Below, piece after piece: positions 25,177-34,117 of a stretch of DNA of 64,000 nt. The position numbers and the translations under genes were made by a program. The first letter of the stretch is position 1. Every line of letters begins with the position of its first letter. The stretch comes from Isachenkonia alkalipeptolytica. GTDB lineage: Bacteria > Bacillota > Clostridia > Peptostreptococcales > T1SED10-28. The notes under the pieces are model-generated. The model did not search any database. It was not told the origin of the DNA and saw only the letters and a list, made by a program, of their open reading frames with translations. The stretch is taken from NCBI RefSeq assembly GCF_009910325.1, contig NZ_SUMG01000006.1, positions 62,001 through 126,000 of the forward strand, in the 5' to 3' direction.

Positions 25177-27159
25177 CTATGCAGGATTTTCAACCTCCCG
25201 GGAATCCGAGAGCTCCGCGCTTTCCTTTTTCTTCTTAGTCATTGCCTGCTTCACTAATACCGCTGCAATCATCAGGAGTCCTATTCCGTCTTGCAAAGGA
25301 TTGGCACTCATCATCAGAAGCGCTCCCGATAAGCTGAGTAGCCGAACCGCTATCGGCATTTTTACGAAGAAGTACCCTTCAACAGCGGCTCCTAACATAA
25401 TCACACCGATTACGGCGCTTATAGTAACGATAATTCCTTGTCCCAGGGTGGTATTGCTCAATAACAGGGAACTGTTATAAACAAACATATAGGGGACAAT
25501 AAATCCTGCAACCGCAAGTTTAACCGATGCGACTCCGGTCTTCATTGCATTTCCTCCGGAGATTCCGGCAGCGGCAAAGGATGCCAGAGCCACGGGTGGA
25601 GTGATATTTGCAAACATCGCAAAATAGAATACAAAGAGATGGGCTACCATTCGATCAATCCCCAGCTCCACTAAGGCAGGCGCTGCCATGGTTGCTGTAA
25701 TCAGGTAAGCGGGAATACTGGGAAGACCCATGCCCAGGATAATACAAGCCACCATTGTAAAACCTAAAGTAAAGAGCATACTGGATCCCCCAAGGGTCAC
25801 GATGGCGTGGGCCATACTTAAACCGAAACCGGTTAGGCTTGCTACTCCCACAATAATTCCAACAGATGCACAGGCTACAGCTACCGGTACAACGGATCTC
25901 GCCCCGTCCTCCAAAGCCTCCAAAATATCTTTAAAACTCATCCTCGTAGACTTTCTAAACATGCTGACGATCACCGTAACGAAAATCGTAAGCAGTGCCG
26001 AATAAACCACGGTATATCCGGTAAAGAACAACATATACATCAGGAAGAGTAGCGGAATCGTTAGATGGCCCTGTACCTTCATAACCTCACGAACCTTGGG
26101 AAGTTTGTCCTTCTCGATTCCATGAAGTTCATTTCTTGAGGCCCTGAGATGGACTTGAGTCAGGATGCCCAGATAGTATAGCAGCGCCGGCAGGATTGCC
26201 GCAATAACGATGGTACGATACTGCACCCCTAGAAGCTCGGCCATAATAAAGGCTGCGGCTCCCATAATGGGCGGCAGCAATTGCCCTCCCACAGAGGCGG
26301 TGGATTCTACGGCACCGGAAAACTCATTATCGTATCCGGTCTTTTTCATCAAAGGAATGGTAAAGGTGCCCGTCGTTACAACATTGGCCACGGCGGCTCC
26401 ATTGATACTTCCCAAAAATCCGCTGGCAATCACCGCTACCTTTGCAGGACCTCCGCTTTTATGTCCCGCCAAAGCCAGGGCCATATCATTAAAGAATTGT
26501 CCCATACCGGATTTTCGCATGAAGGCCCCAAAAAGTATAAACAGGAAAATATAGCTGGCGGCAACCCCCACGGCGGTTCCGTAAATTCCATCAGTGGTAA
26601 CAAAAATGTGGTTGATCAGATCCGGGAAATCATAACCCCGATGTCCGAAGAACCCGGGCATATTCTGGCCCAGCATGGCATAAAGCAGGAATACTACCCC
26701 GAGTATGGGTAGGGCAATCCCCGCCACCCTTCTGGTTGATTCCAATACCAGTACTAGCAAAATCACGCCGAAGACCAGGTCTAATTGATTTGGTATTCCT
26801 GCTCGGTGAACGATGTTGATGTAATCGATAGCGATATATGCCGCTACGGAAACCCCTCCGATGGCAAATAAAACATCATACCAGGGAAGCTTGTCCCGAG
26901 GGGAGTTCTTCCTAGGAGGGAATAACACAAAGGCTAATACCAGAATCATTGCCACATGGGTGGATCGGTGAATCAATGTTACCGGACTTCCAAAGGCCGA
27001 TGTATAAAGATGATAGATGGACACCGCCAAGGCAATGAGTTTTACTATGAGCTTAATATATTTATTACTAAAATCACGGAAACGTGATTCGCTGTCGTAT
27101 TTTTCAAGAACTTCCTGTTGTTCATCATTGAGTTTTTCTTCCATTACAATCTTATCCAT
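25177..27159 (-). CDS. TRAP transporter fused permease (TAXI type)
   Basis: A 660-residue membrane protein joining the small (4 helix) and large (12 helix) TRAP subunits, as usual for TAXI systems. It carries typical segments such as FGAFMRKSGMGQFFNDMALAL, VAVIASGFLGSINGAAVANV, PPIMGAAAFIMAE and ILGMGLPSIPAYL. It imports carboxylates or amino acids driven by sodium or proton gradients with the lipoprotein encoded upstream. The start follows the previous stop without a gap (TAAATG), so translation is coupled. Both ends are cytosolic and charged. Confidence 0.92.
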   Translation of the reverse strand: MDKIVMEEKLNDEQQEVLEKYDSESRFRDFSNKYIKLIVKLIALAVSIYHLYTSAFGSPVTLIHRSTHVAMILVLAFVLFPPRKNSPRDKLPWYDVLFAIGGVSVAAYIAIDYINIVHRAGIPNQLDLVFGVILLVLVLESTRRVAGIALPILGVVFLLYAMLGQNMPGFFGHRGYDFPDLINHIFVTTDGIYGTAVGVAASYIFLFILFGAFMRKSGMGQFFNDMALALAGHKSGGPAKVAVIASGFLGSINGAAVANVVTTGTFTIPLMKKTGYDNEFSGAVESTASVGGQLLPPIMGAAAFIMAELLGVQYRTIVIAAILPALLYYLGILTQVHLRASRNELHGIEKDKLPKVREVMKVQGHLTIPLLFLMYMLFFTGYTVVYSALLTIFVTVIVSMFRKSTRMSFKDILEALEDGARSVVPVAVACASVGIIVGVASLTGFGLSMAHAIVTLGGSSMLFTLGFTMVACIILGMGLPSIPAYLITATMAAPALVELGIDRMVAHLFVFYFAMFANITPPVALASFAAAGISGGNAMKTGVASVKLAVAGFIVPYMFVYNSSLLLSNTTLGQGIIVTISAVIGVIMLGAAVEGYFFVKMPIAVRLLSLSGALLMMSANPLQDGIGLLMIAAVLVKQAMTKKKKESAELSDSREVENPA

Positions 27160-27678
27160 TTAATCTACCTCCTCAACCTTCATCCTCAGGGGGATGTGAT
27201 GCTTTACATCTTCCCCTCGTAATAGGACCTCTCCGTCAACAACGATTTTTATCGTAGCACTTTGGGAATGGATCCAGTCATAGGAATTAAAGGTTTTATC
27301 CATTCCATCCATTATCATAAAACCCTCTTCGGTTTTTTGCTCTCCTTCTTCAAAGTAGGGCATCCCCGCCCCGAAGGTTCGAAATCGCATTTCTATCAAT
27401 TTTAATTTTCCATCGCTTTCAACCTCAAAAACTTCCTGCCAGGGACTGTTTTCCACGGAATGCAACCAGTGAAATTCTATTTGATCTCTTTCTTTCACGG
27501 GATATTCATACAGCACCTCTTCGGTTTGTTGCCGGGAAACCACCAGCATCAAAGAATCATTTTGTCCGAATGTCCAGGATATCCAAAGGAACATAACAGC
27601 TCCTACCACCATTACCCCAATGATCACGGTCCAAGGGAAAGCTTTGTAACGCTTTCCCCAAACCTGCTTTTTCTTCAT
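27160..27678 (-). CDS. DUF1850 protein of the TAXI-TRAP operon
   Basis: A 172-residue protein with one N-terminal membrane helix (VIIGVMVVGAVMFLWISWTF) and an outside domain containing the DUF1850 pattern WLHSVENSPWQEVFEV and YDWIHSQS. DUF1850 genes sit regularly beside TAXI-type TRAP transporters, but their job is unknown. It begins directly at the stop of the binding-protein gene and ends directly before the permease gene. Confidence 0.85.
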   Translation of the reverse strand: MKKKQVWGKRYKAFPWTVIIGVMVVGAVMFLWISWTFGQNDSLMLVVSRQQTEEVLYEYPVKERDQIEFHWLHSVENSPWQEVFEVESDGKLKLIEMRFRTFGAGMPYFEEGEQKTEEGFMIMDGMDKTFNSYDWIHSQSATIKIVVDGEVLLRGEDVKHHIPLRMKVEEVD

Positions 27679-28656
27679 TTACTCCAAAACTCCGATTTCT
27701 TCATAATACTTTTCCGCACCGGAATGCAGGGGCACAATCATCCCTTCAAAGGCGGAGTCCAGATTTATATGTCTTTCCGCTGCACTGTGGGTATTATGGA
27801 TGGTTTCGATATTTTCAAAAATGCCTTTGGTAATTTCATAGACATCCTCTTCTGATAAATTCTTATTAACCAGCAGAATATTCATGATGGTTGCGGTATG
27901 GATTTCTTCTTCATTTCCATAGGTATCCTCCGGTATCACATTCGCCGTGAAAAACGGATAGTTGTCTTCCAGATAGTCCATTCCTTCTCCTTCAATGGGG
28001 ATGATTTTCACATCATGGGTTGTGGATAAATCCATAATCGTTGAATTAGGAATTCCACTGGTTACGAAGGCCGCATCAATTTGTCCGTTTCTCATCTGAT
28101 CAATGGCCTCACCGTAATCCAGATAATCTTCCCGTACATCATCATAACTCATGCCATGGGCTTCAAACATCAAGCGTGCATTTACTTCAACACCGGAGTT
28201 TGGCGCCCCGACACCAACCTGTTTTCCTTCCAGATCCTCAAAGGATTCGATGCCGGAGTCCTGGGTGGTTACCAGTTGTACGTAATTTGGATATAGACTC
28301 ATAAGACCTCTCAGTTCCTCCTTCGGCGCCTCGTCTTCAAAGGCTCCGAACCCTTCGTAAGCTTGAAGTACCGCGTCGGACATGGTAATGGCAACCTCCG
28401 CCCGGTCACTTAAAATCAGGTTGATATTCTCCACGGTGGCACCGGTGGATTGAACCGAAGATCGGTACCCCAGATCCTGCTCGATGATGCTGGAAATCCC
28501 GCCGCCAATGGGGTAATACACCCCGCTGGTAGGTCCTGAAGCTACGGTAATATAAGTATCCGCTCCTTCAACCTCATCCTCAGAAGCTTCCCCGCATCCA
28601 ACAAAAATGCCTGCTACCAAGATCATTACTGCAAAAATAAGTACTTTCTTTTTCAT
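27679..28656 (-). CDS. TAXI family TRAP solute-binding lipoprotein
   Basis: A 325-residue lipoprotein (lipobox VGC) of the TAXI family. The pattern ITVASGPTSGVYYPIGGGI at the mature N-terminus, STGATVENINLI and the QVGVGAPNSGVEVNARLM segment are typical. It captures the substrate outside the cell and hands it to the fused permease; glutamate/glutamine or dicarboxylates are known family substrates. First gene of its operon, behind GGAGGAA and a sigma-54 promoter. Confidence 0.92.
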   Translation of the reverse strand: MKKKVLIFAVMILVAGIFVGCGEASEDEVEGADTYITVASGPTSGVYYPIGGGISSIIEQDLGYRSSVQSTGATVENINLILSDRAEVAITMSDAVLQAYEGFGAFEDEAPKEELRGLMSLYPNYVQLVTTQDSGIESFEDLEGKQVGVGAPNSGVEVNARLMFEAHGMSYDDVREDYLDYGEAIDQMRNGQIDAAFVTSGIPNSTIMDLSTTHDVKIIPIEGEGMDYLEDNYPFFTANVIPEDTYGNEEEIHTATIMNILLVNKNLSEEDVYEITKGIFENIETIHNTHSAAERHINLDSAFEGMIVPLHSGAEKYYEEIGVLE

Positions 28657-28690
28657 AATTCATTCCTCCTTTTATTATCTGCCTTATATA

Positions 28691-28708
28691 TCGCAATCTT
28701 TATGCCAA
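28691..28708 (-). promoter_or_regulatory. Sigma-54 promoter of the TAXI-TRAP operon
   Basis: On the minus strand TTGGCATAAAGATTGCGA: GG and GC are separated by exactly ten bases, matching TGGCAY(N5)TTGC. It lies about 35 bases before the binding-protein start. The neighbouring regulator is a sigma-54 activator, which strongly supports the call. Confidence 0.85.
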
Positions 28709-28765
28709 ATTCTTCGATTTGTTATAAGATTAACCATAAAAATGGTGTGTATCTTGAAATTTCAA

Positions 28766-28797
28766 TTGTTTGATAATTTAGAATATAGTTTGATATC
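28766..28797. promoter_or_regulatory. Paired upstream activator sites (GTTTGATA)
   Basis: GTTTGATA occurs at 28768 and 28788, 20 bp (two turns) apart, about 60-80 bp upstream of the sigma-54 promoter. The longer word ATTGTTTGATAATT recurs at 32439-32452 upstream of the kinase gene. Candidate binding sites of the response regulator. Confidence 0.55.
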
Positions 28798-28834
28798 TGG
28801 TACCCGTTTTTTCTTTTTGATCCAAAAATCAAAA

Positions 28835-28855
28835 AAGGGGAAAAATTTTCCCCTT
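28835..28855 (-). terminator. Terminator of the response regulator gene
   Basis: Perfect 10-bp arms AAGGGGAAAA and TTTTCCCCTT, followed on the minus strand by TTTTTTG. Starts about 30 bases beyond the regulator stop. Confidence 0.85.
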
Positions 28856-28884
28856 GTATGAGGAAAAAAGTTCCCCTTCCCCCG

Positions 28885-30249
28885 TTATTCTACTATTAGT
28901 TCACAGCGTTGAATTTTATTTCTGAGACCTCGAACGCTGATTCCCAACATTTTCGCCGTCTTTTGTCGATGCCCCTGATTCTTATCCAGTGTTTCCTTGA
29001 TCAATTTGCATTCCACCTCTTCAAGGGTCAGCCCCACCAAGGGGTTCACCACATCCTTCGACGGATTTTTTCCAAGACTGTAGTCTTCCCGGACTTTTTC
29101 GGGCAAATCATAGATTTCGATTTCCTCTTCTTCCGACATCACCATTGCGTGTTCGATTACATTTTTCAGTTCCCGGACATTTCCCGGGTATCCGTAGCGA
29201 AGCAGGCATTCCCGGGCTTCTTTCGATATTTTCTTAGTGGTCTTACTTAACTCTTTATTATAGTAATGTAAAAAGTGTTCAAATAAAAGAGGCAAATCCT
29301 GCCGCCTTTCATTGAGGGATGGCACATGCACCTCCACCACATTTAAGCGAAAATACAGATCTTCACGGAATTCTCCGATTTCCACTTGATGCCTGACGTC
29401 TTTATTAGTGGCACAGAGCATCCGCAGATTAAGTTTTATCGGCTCCGCTGCCCCAAGGGGGGTAATCTCTTTTTGCTGGATCACTCTTAAGAGCTTGGCT
29501 TGCAGAGCCATGGGCATATCCCCGATCTCATCTAAAAAGAGGGTCCCCTCCTTGGCCAGTTCGAACTTCCCTTTTTTATCCCTTGTCGCCCCGGTGAAGG
29601 CTCCTTTTTTATAGCCGAAGAGCTCGCTTTCAAATAAATTCTCGGGAATCGCCGCACAGTTCACCACTTCAAAATGTTCGTTCCGCCGCCGGCCGCCAAA
29701 ATGGATGGCCCGGGCAACCAGCTCCTTACCCGTGCCGCTATCCCCGGTGATCATGACACTGCTGTCCACATCCTTTACCTTCTCAATGAGGCTGAAGACT
29801 TTTTGCATTTCCCCGCTTTTTCCCACAAGATCCCGGTACCGATACTTTTGTTCCAGTTCTCCGCTTAAATAGTTCACCTTCTCATGGAGCCGCTTGTATT
29901 TAAAGGCCTGTTCCAATAAAGCAAACAAACCTTCCATTTGCAAAGGTTTCGTTAAATAATAATAGGCCCCTTCCTTTACCGCCTCGATGGAAGAGTCGAT
30001 GGATCCGTAGGCGGTCATCATAATAACCAGAACTTCTTCATTCATCCCTTTGATCTTTTTCAAAACCTCGATGCCGTCCACCTTTCCGATCCGTAGGTCC
30101 AGTAAACAAAGATCGATGTCCTGTTCCTTGATGATCTCTAAGGCTTTTTCAGGCTTTGTAGTTGTAATCACTTCATAATCTTCCTCTAAGGCAAATTCAA
30201 GGGAAGTGCAAATTGCCTGCTCATCATCCACAATCAGAATTTTATCCAC
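28885..30249 (-). CDS. Sigma-54-dependent response regulator (NtrC/DctD type)
   Basis: A 454-residue regulator: receiver domain (KILIVDDEQAI, phosphoacceptor Asp in LCLLDLRIGKVDG), AAA+ domain with Walker A GDSGTGKE, the sigma-54 contact loop ELFGYKKGAFTGA and Walker B GTLFLDEIGDM, and a C-terminal Fis-type HTH (RQKTAKMLGISVRGLRNKIQR). The GTG at 30249 is chosen because GGAGGTG precedes it; the longer frame reads into the kinase gene. It overlaps the kinase gene by 8 bases and probably activates the TAXI-TRAP operon. Confidence 0.92.
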   Translation of the reverse strand: MDKILIVDDEQAICTSLEFALEEDYEVITTTKPEKALEIIKEQDIDLCLLDLRIGKVDGIEVLKKIKGMNEEVLVIMMTAYGSIDSSIEAVKEGAYYYLTKPLQMEGLFALLEQAFKYKRLHEKVNYLSGELEQKYRYRDLVGKSGEMQKVFSLIEKVKDVDSSVMITGDSGTGKELVARAIHFGGRRRNEHFEVVNCAAIPENLFESELFGYKKGAFTGATRDKKGKFELAKEGTLFLDEIGDMPMALQAKLLRVIQQKEITPLGAAEPIKLNLRMLCATNKDVRHQVEIGEFREDLYFRLNVVEVHVPSLNERRQDLPLLFEHFLHYYNKELSKTTKKISKEARECLLRYGYPGNVRELKNVIEHAMVMSEEEEIEIYDLPEKVREDYSLGKNPSKDVVNPLVGLTLEEVECKLIKETLDKNQGHRQKTAKMLGISVRGLRNKIQRCELIVE

Positions 30250-32314
30250 GCTGATCACCTCCGTCAATATCCACCGCCTGATCAAAGATCAGACTGATCG
30301 TCGTTCCTTTTTGGTAAATACTTTCTATGATCATTTCTCCCCCGTTTTCTTCGATATACTGCTTCGATAAAGCAAGGCCTAAACCGGTTCCTTTTTCCTT
30401 GGTGGTGTAAAAAGGATCACAGGCAACCTCTAAGGCCTCCGCCGTCATTCCGATCCCTTCATCCAGCACTTCTATGATCCCTTTGTTTTCTTTTCCATAT
30501 GAGCGGATGAGGATGCCGGGCTTATCCCCTTTCCCAATCCCCTGCTCCTCTGAACCTTCTTCCATGGCCTCGATCCCATTGAGGATCAGATTGATCATCA
30601 CTTGTTTAAGCTGATTAGGGTCCACATAGAGGGATACGTTCTCCTCGAGGTCCATACCGATGTTAAAATTCTTTTTACGGATGATCCCCTCGTAAAGAAC
30701 GATACAGGACTGTATCACCTCATGGGGATACACCAGGGTCTGGTGAATGGATTTCGGTTTCGCATAATCGATGAGATTTTCAATTAGCCGATTTACCCGG
30801 TCCAGCTCCTTCGGTACATAGTTTACAATTTCTTTACGGAACCTCGGGTTCTCAATCTTTCCCGGAATCAGTTCCACAAAGGTTTTAATAGAGGTGACGG
30901 GGTTTCGAATTTCATGGGCTATCCCGGCAACGATACGGTTTAATGCTCTGGCTTTTTCCTTTTCAAACAATTGCGCCCGGAGTTTCTTCTCCTTTGTGAT
31001 GTCCTCTAAGGTCAGTATTAAGCCGATGGCCCGATTTTCAAAGTTCAACAGGGGATAAGTGCTTGCTCCCACGGTCATCCACTTTCCTCTGTGATGTTTC
31101 AAGTCCTTTTCAATTCCTGTGTATACCCTCTTTTCTTCCAGAACTTCCTTAAACCTGTCCTTGAGAAGATCCTCAAACAACGGAACGTTCCGGTAAAGGG
31201 TTCCTGTGTAATCCCCTTTCATATTTGCAAGTTCCTCCCCCGCAGGATTCACGGAAAGGATTTTCCCCTCAGTATTTAACATTATAACGCCCCTTGGCGT
31301 GTTCTCCAGTATTTGATCTCTTAACAGATTGGAGTTTTTGGTTTTGTTTATTTGTTTTTCCAGCTTCCGGTTGGTCTTTTGAAGATCCAGGGTTTTCCGA
31401 TCCACTTGTTTCTTAAGCTGTTTATTCCACAGTAAGCCTCCTATAAAAACCACAAGAATAAGAAAACCGCCGATGGTAAGCACCCGCATGACTAAATCAA
31501 ATCGTCTTTGCAACAGCAGCCGGTCCTCTTCAAACCAGCGATTGTAAATTTCACTGTAACTCCCGTCATTCCGTATGGTCTGCAACCCTTGATTGATCCT
31601 ACCTATTAACGGATAGTCATCCTTTTGTGCCGCAATGGTATACTCGGAGGGCAAGAGATAGCCCGTGACCATGTCAATATTATGTGCTCTCTCACTATCA
31701 TTGATTAAATACTGCCCGACCACCCGGTCTCCGATAAACACGTCTCCCCGACCAAGGGCAAGAAGCTCCAGGGCATAGGTTTGATTAGAGGCAACATTGA
31801 ATTGAATGCCTCTAAAACTATTCAAAAAACTATATTCCACCGTATCCTCCTGAATGGCTACTGTATACCCGGATAAATCAACGATATTTTCTATTTTACC
31901 GGTGTGTTCTCCTGCAACAAACATGGCCACCGAGGAGTTTAAAAAACTTTCACTGAACTCCATGTCTTCCGCCCGATCCGAGGAATAGTTAATCCCCAGA
32001 ATTCCGTCAATTTCTTCCCTCTCTAAGGCGCTTTTGCTTTCCGATAAGGTCATGGGAAGGTATTCTATTTCAAACCCTTCCACCTCGGCCACACGATCCA
32101 TTATTTCCACACTGTATCCTGCGGCAGTACCGTCTTCCATATATTGTATCGGTGGTAGATGAGGGTCAAAGGCAAATATAAACCGAGGTTCCTCTTCCGG
32201 TTCAGCCTCCACTTCAGCCGTCACGAAGGAAGAACTTATCATTATAAGCAGGATGATCGCCATAAAAAAAATGGTCGCCGAACCTCCCCGGAGGGAATTT
32301 TTCTTGAGTTTCAT
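30242..32314 (-). CDS. Sensor histidine kinase with outside SBP_bac_3 domain
   Basis: A 690-residue membrane kinase. A signal-anchor, then an extracellular amino-acid-binding type domain (~45-265, FAFDPHLPPIQYMEDGTAAGY...GRINQGLQTIRNDGSYSEIYNRW), one membrane helix, coiled linker, PAS domain (~330-440), HisKA box with phospho-His in GIAHEIRNPVTSIKTF, and HATPase motifs (LILNGIEAM, DEGIGM, GTGLGLALSK). It likely senses the TAXI substrate and phosphorylates the overlapping regulator, like DctB/DctD. Confidence 0.92.
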   Translation of the reverse strand: MKLKKNSLRGGSATIFFMAIILLIMISSSFVTAEVEAEPEEEPRFIFAFDPHLPPIQYMEDGTAAGYSVEIMDRVAEVEGFEIEYLPMTLSESKSALEREEIDGILGINYSSDRAEDMEFSESFLNSSVAMFVAGEHTGKIENIVDLSGYTVAIQEDTVEYSFLNSFRGIQFNVASNQTYALELLALGRGDVFIGDRVVGQYLINDSERAHNIDMVTGYLLPSEYTIAAQKDDYPLIGRINQGLQTIRNDGSYSEIYNRWFEEDRLLLQRRFDLVMRVLTIGGFLILVVFIGGLLWNKQLKKQVDRKTLDLQKTNRKLEKQINKTKNSNLLRDQILENTPRGVIMLNTEGKILSVNPAGEELANMKGDYTGTLYRNVPLFEDLLKDRFKEVLEEKRVYTGIEKDLKHHRGKWMTVGASTYPLLNFENRAIGLILTLEDITKEKKLRAQLFEKEKARALNRIVAGIAHEIRNPVTSIKTFVELIPGKIENPRFRKEIVNYVPKELDRVNRLIENLIDYAKPKSIHQTLVYPHEVIQSCIVLYEGIIRKKNFNIGMDLEENVSLYVDPNQLKQVMINLILNGIEAMEEGSEEQGIGKGDKPGILIRSYGKENKGIIEVLDEGIGMTAEALEVACDPFYTTKEKGTGLGLALSKQYIEENGGEMIIESIYQKGTTISLIFDQAVDIDGGDQRG

Positions 32315-32338
32315 GATAAGCCTCCTTTCATAACCTTT

Positions 32339-32366
32339 ATTATACCAGTCATTCTTATTTTCACAA
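32339..32366 (-). promoter_or_regulatory. Sigma-A promoter of the two-component operon
   Basis: TTGTGA (32361-32366) and TATAAT (32339-32344) on the minus strand, 16-base spacer, about 25 bases before the kinase start. Confidence 0.65.
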
Positions 32367-32495
32367 AATTTTCTTATTTTCCTCTCCTATGGATTTATCC
32401 GATATTTCTCAACAAAGAGGTGCAAAAAGTGTAATTGATTGTTTGATAATTACTTATTGGGGTATAAAAGAAATACCTAAAAGGGGACTTTGAAA

Positions 32496-32525
32496 TTTGA
32501 CGAGTAGTTGGACGCTTTCGTCAAA
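32496..32525 (+). ncRNA. Possible leader RNA hairpin
   Basis: Perfect 8-bp arms TTTGACGA and TCGTCAAA around 14 bases. Followed 16 bases later by a clear terminator, so a short structured RNA of roughly 100 bases could be made here. The promoter is not clear (TATAAA at about 32463) and no known riboswitch class was recognised. Confidence 0.35.
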
Positions 32526-32541
32526 TCTAGTCAATAGCGTA

Positions 32542-32567
32542 ACCGACCAGTCATGGTCGGTATTTTT
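32542..32567 (+). terminator. Intrinsic terminator in the leader of the small cysteine protein gene
   Basis: ACCGACCA GTCA TGGTCGGT stem followed by ATTTTTG. No gene ends just before it on the plus strand, so it ends either a small RNA or an attenuated leader. Confidence 0.75.
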
Positions 32568-32643
32568 GTGTTTCAATTCCTTTCGTGTCGGTTATTAGTG
32601 TCGGGAAAAGGGCTTTATCACTATTGTGATAGGTGGGGATCCT

Positions 32644-32883
32644 ATGAAGAAAATAATAGTGTTTTTGTTGGTTATAATCATGGTGATGGTATTGGTGATG
32701 GTGGGAATACTTTCCAATACAGAACAGGACATCGGGCCTTATAGTCATCAGTATTGGGAGGAGTGGTTGCAACAACATGATAGAATTTCAGTTTGTTCCC
32801 ACTGTGCGCAGATTGCAGTCTATCGTAATTTAGTTCCTCGTCGAACCGGGTTTTATCGATGCTTTATTGACTGTAAAAGATAA
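32644..32883 (+). CDS. Small membrane-anchored protein with cysteine pairs
   Basis: A 79-residue protein: one N-terminal hydrophobic helix (KKIIVFLLVIIMVMVLVMVGIL), a short spacer, and a C-terminal CSHC...CFIDC pattern that could bind zinc or form disulfides outside the membrane. Not recognised. The ATG at 32644 is behind AGGTGGGG; the earlier in-frame start at 32626 has no site. A terminator-like hairpin lies upstream in its leader. Confidence 0.55.
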   Translation: MKKIIVFLLVIIMVMVLVMVGILSNTEQDIGPYSHQYWEEWLQQHDRISVCSHCAQIAVYRNLVPRRTGFYRCFIDCKR

Positions 32884-32888
32884 AAAGA

Positions 32889-32940
32889 AAGGACCAAGAC
32901 GCCCCTTGTTATTTTCTTCAACAAGAAGCCCTTGGTCCTT
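32889..32940. terminator. Bidirectional terminator overlapping the patatin gene end
   Basis: Arms AAGGACCAAG and CTTGGTCCTT with an inner CTTGTT...AACAAG stem. On the minus strand the T-rich TTTCTTTTT follows. The right arm encodes the last codons of the patatin-like gene. Confidence 0.8.
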
Positions 32941-33769
32941 CCAAATGGTCAAATTCTCTTTTTGCATCATGGTACCCTTCCCAATACAAGTTTTTCAACT
33001 TTTCCACATCCCGTTCAACCCGGTCAATCTCTACGGATTTTCTCGGCCGGAAAACCAGCACTTTATTTTCCCTTTCCAATTTTTCAATGTAGTCCAGCGT
33101 ATCATTGTAGACCTTATACCGGTTACAGATCGCCTCAGCCAATTCTTTGTTTTTCATATAGGTGGTCTTCGCCAGTTTTTGAAGGACCGAAGGGCTTTTT
33201 CGGTATCCCTTATGCCTTGTTAAGACTACCACATTGAAGGTGTTCCCATCCTTTAGGGACTTCACAATGGGTATGGGATCCGCAATGCCTCCGTCCAGCA
33301 GTTGATACCCTTCCAGGGAAACCATTTTTGAAACGAAGGGCAGACTGCTGGATGCTTTTGCCGCAGTATAGATACTTTTGCACTTATCTTTCTCGAAGTA
33401 CACCGCTTTCCCAGTATTGCAATCCGTTGCAGGAATCACCAATCTTTCCGATGCCTCTTCGAATGCCCGGTAATCAAAGGGAATTAAATGATCCGGTATG
33501 TCATTAAAGGCGAACTCCATATTAAAGAGCCCTTTTCCTTTTAATAAATTGGTATAATTAATATATCGGGGATCATTGGCATAATTGATATTGATATCAT
33601 GACTCCTACCCGGCTGCCTGGATATATAAGAAAGGGCATTGCAGGCCCCGGCAGAAACCCCGATTACATAGGGAAAATACAGTCCCTTCTCCATGAAAAA
33701 ATCCAGTACACCGGATGTATACAGCCCTCTCATGCCTCCCCCTTCTAACACCAACCCTGCATTTTTCAT
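32918..33769 (-). CDS. Patatin-like phospholipase
   Basis: A 283-residue cytoplasmic serine lipase of the RssA/YjjU type: oxyanion loop EGGGMRGLYTSGVLD, nucleophile elbow GVSAGACNA, and the catalytic Asp in LLDGGIADPIP. Such enzymes hydrolyse acyl chains of phospholipids; the physiological substrate is unknown. GGAGAATAGG precedes the ATG. It follows a short coding remnant (33788-33968) and has its own terminator. Confidence 0.88.
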   Translation of the reverse strand: MKNAGLVLEGGGMRGLYTSGVLDFFMEKGLYFPYVIGVSAGACNALSYISRQPGRSHDININYANDPRYINYTNLLKGKGLFNMEFAFNDIPDHLIPFDYRAFEEASERLVIPATDCNTGKAVYFEKDKCKSIYTAAKASSSLPFVSKMVSLEGYQLLDGGIADPIPIVKSLKDGNTFNVVVLTRHKGYRKSPSVLQKLAKTTYMKNKELAEAICNRYKVYNDTLDYIEKLERENKVLVFRPRKSVEIDRVERDVEKLKNLYWEGYHDAKREFDHLEGPRASC

Positions 33770-33787
33770 CCTATTCTCCTTCCCCCT

Positions 33788-33968
33788 TTATTCCATCCTT
33801 AGTGTTAATTCGATTACATCTTCCTCGGTGCCGTCTTTCGCGAAGATTGAAAAAATTTCCAGTTCAAATTCTCGAGAAACTTCCTCAATATTATTCAACA
33901 CATTCAACGGTCTTACCGACCCTTTTACAAGTCCTTTTTTAGAATAAATAACCTTACAACGACCATTA
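33788..33968 (-). pseudogene. Coding remnant upstream of the patatin gene
   Basis: One minus-strand frame stays open for about 60 codons (KVIYSKKGLVKGSVRPLNVL, then NNIEEVSREFELEIFSIF) and ends in TAA at 33788-33790, 18 bases before the patatin ATG. It looks protein-like but has no ATG, and the preceding codon is a stop. Probably the C-terminal end of a lost gene; family not recognised. Confidence 0.35.
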
Positions 33969-34010
33969 TGACCGTTTTAACGAAAAGAATTTTATAAAAG
34001 AGGATGAAAA

Positions 34011-34044
34011 CAGCATAAGGAACCTTTGTCGGTTCCCTATGCTG
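34011..34044. terminator. Terminator after the dodecin gene
   Basis: CAGCATA...GGAACC and GGTTCC...TATGCTG arms; T-rich on both sides (ATTTTTT on plus, GTTTTC on minus). Lies 74 bases beyond the dodecin stop. Confidence 0.75.
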
Positions 34045-34117
34045 AGATTTTTTGTCTTATACTGTTTTTTCTGCCAGTCGGTGAAAGTTTACCCGAAACA
34101 GAAGTTAAAAATGCTTC

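Larger units (their letters stand above)
32315..32643. other. Intergenic region: kinase promoter and structured leader
   Basis: A 329-base gap between divergent genes. It holds the kinase promoter (32339-32366), a single GTTTGATAAT site (32441), and on the plus strand two hairpins (32496-32525 and 32542-32567) before the small cysteine protein gene. Confidence 0.6.

Noticed and set aside
26210-26712. Two plus-strand frames opposite the TRAP permease gene
   Set aside because: Shadows of a clear membrane-protein gene in the other strand; no ribosome site.
32496-32567. Known riboswitch class upstream of the small cysteine protein
   Set aside because: I could not match conserved motifs of the classes I know, so only a structured leader is claimed.
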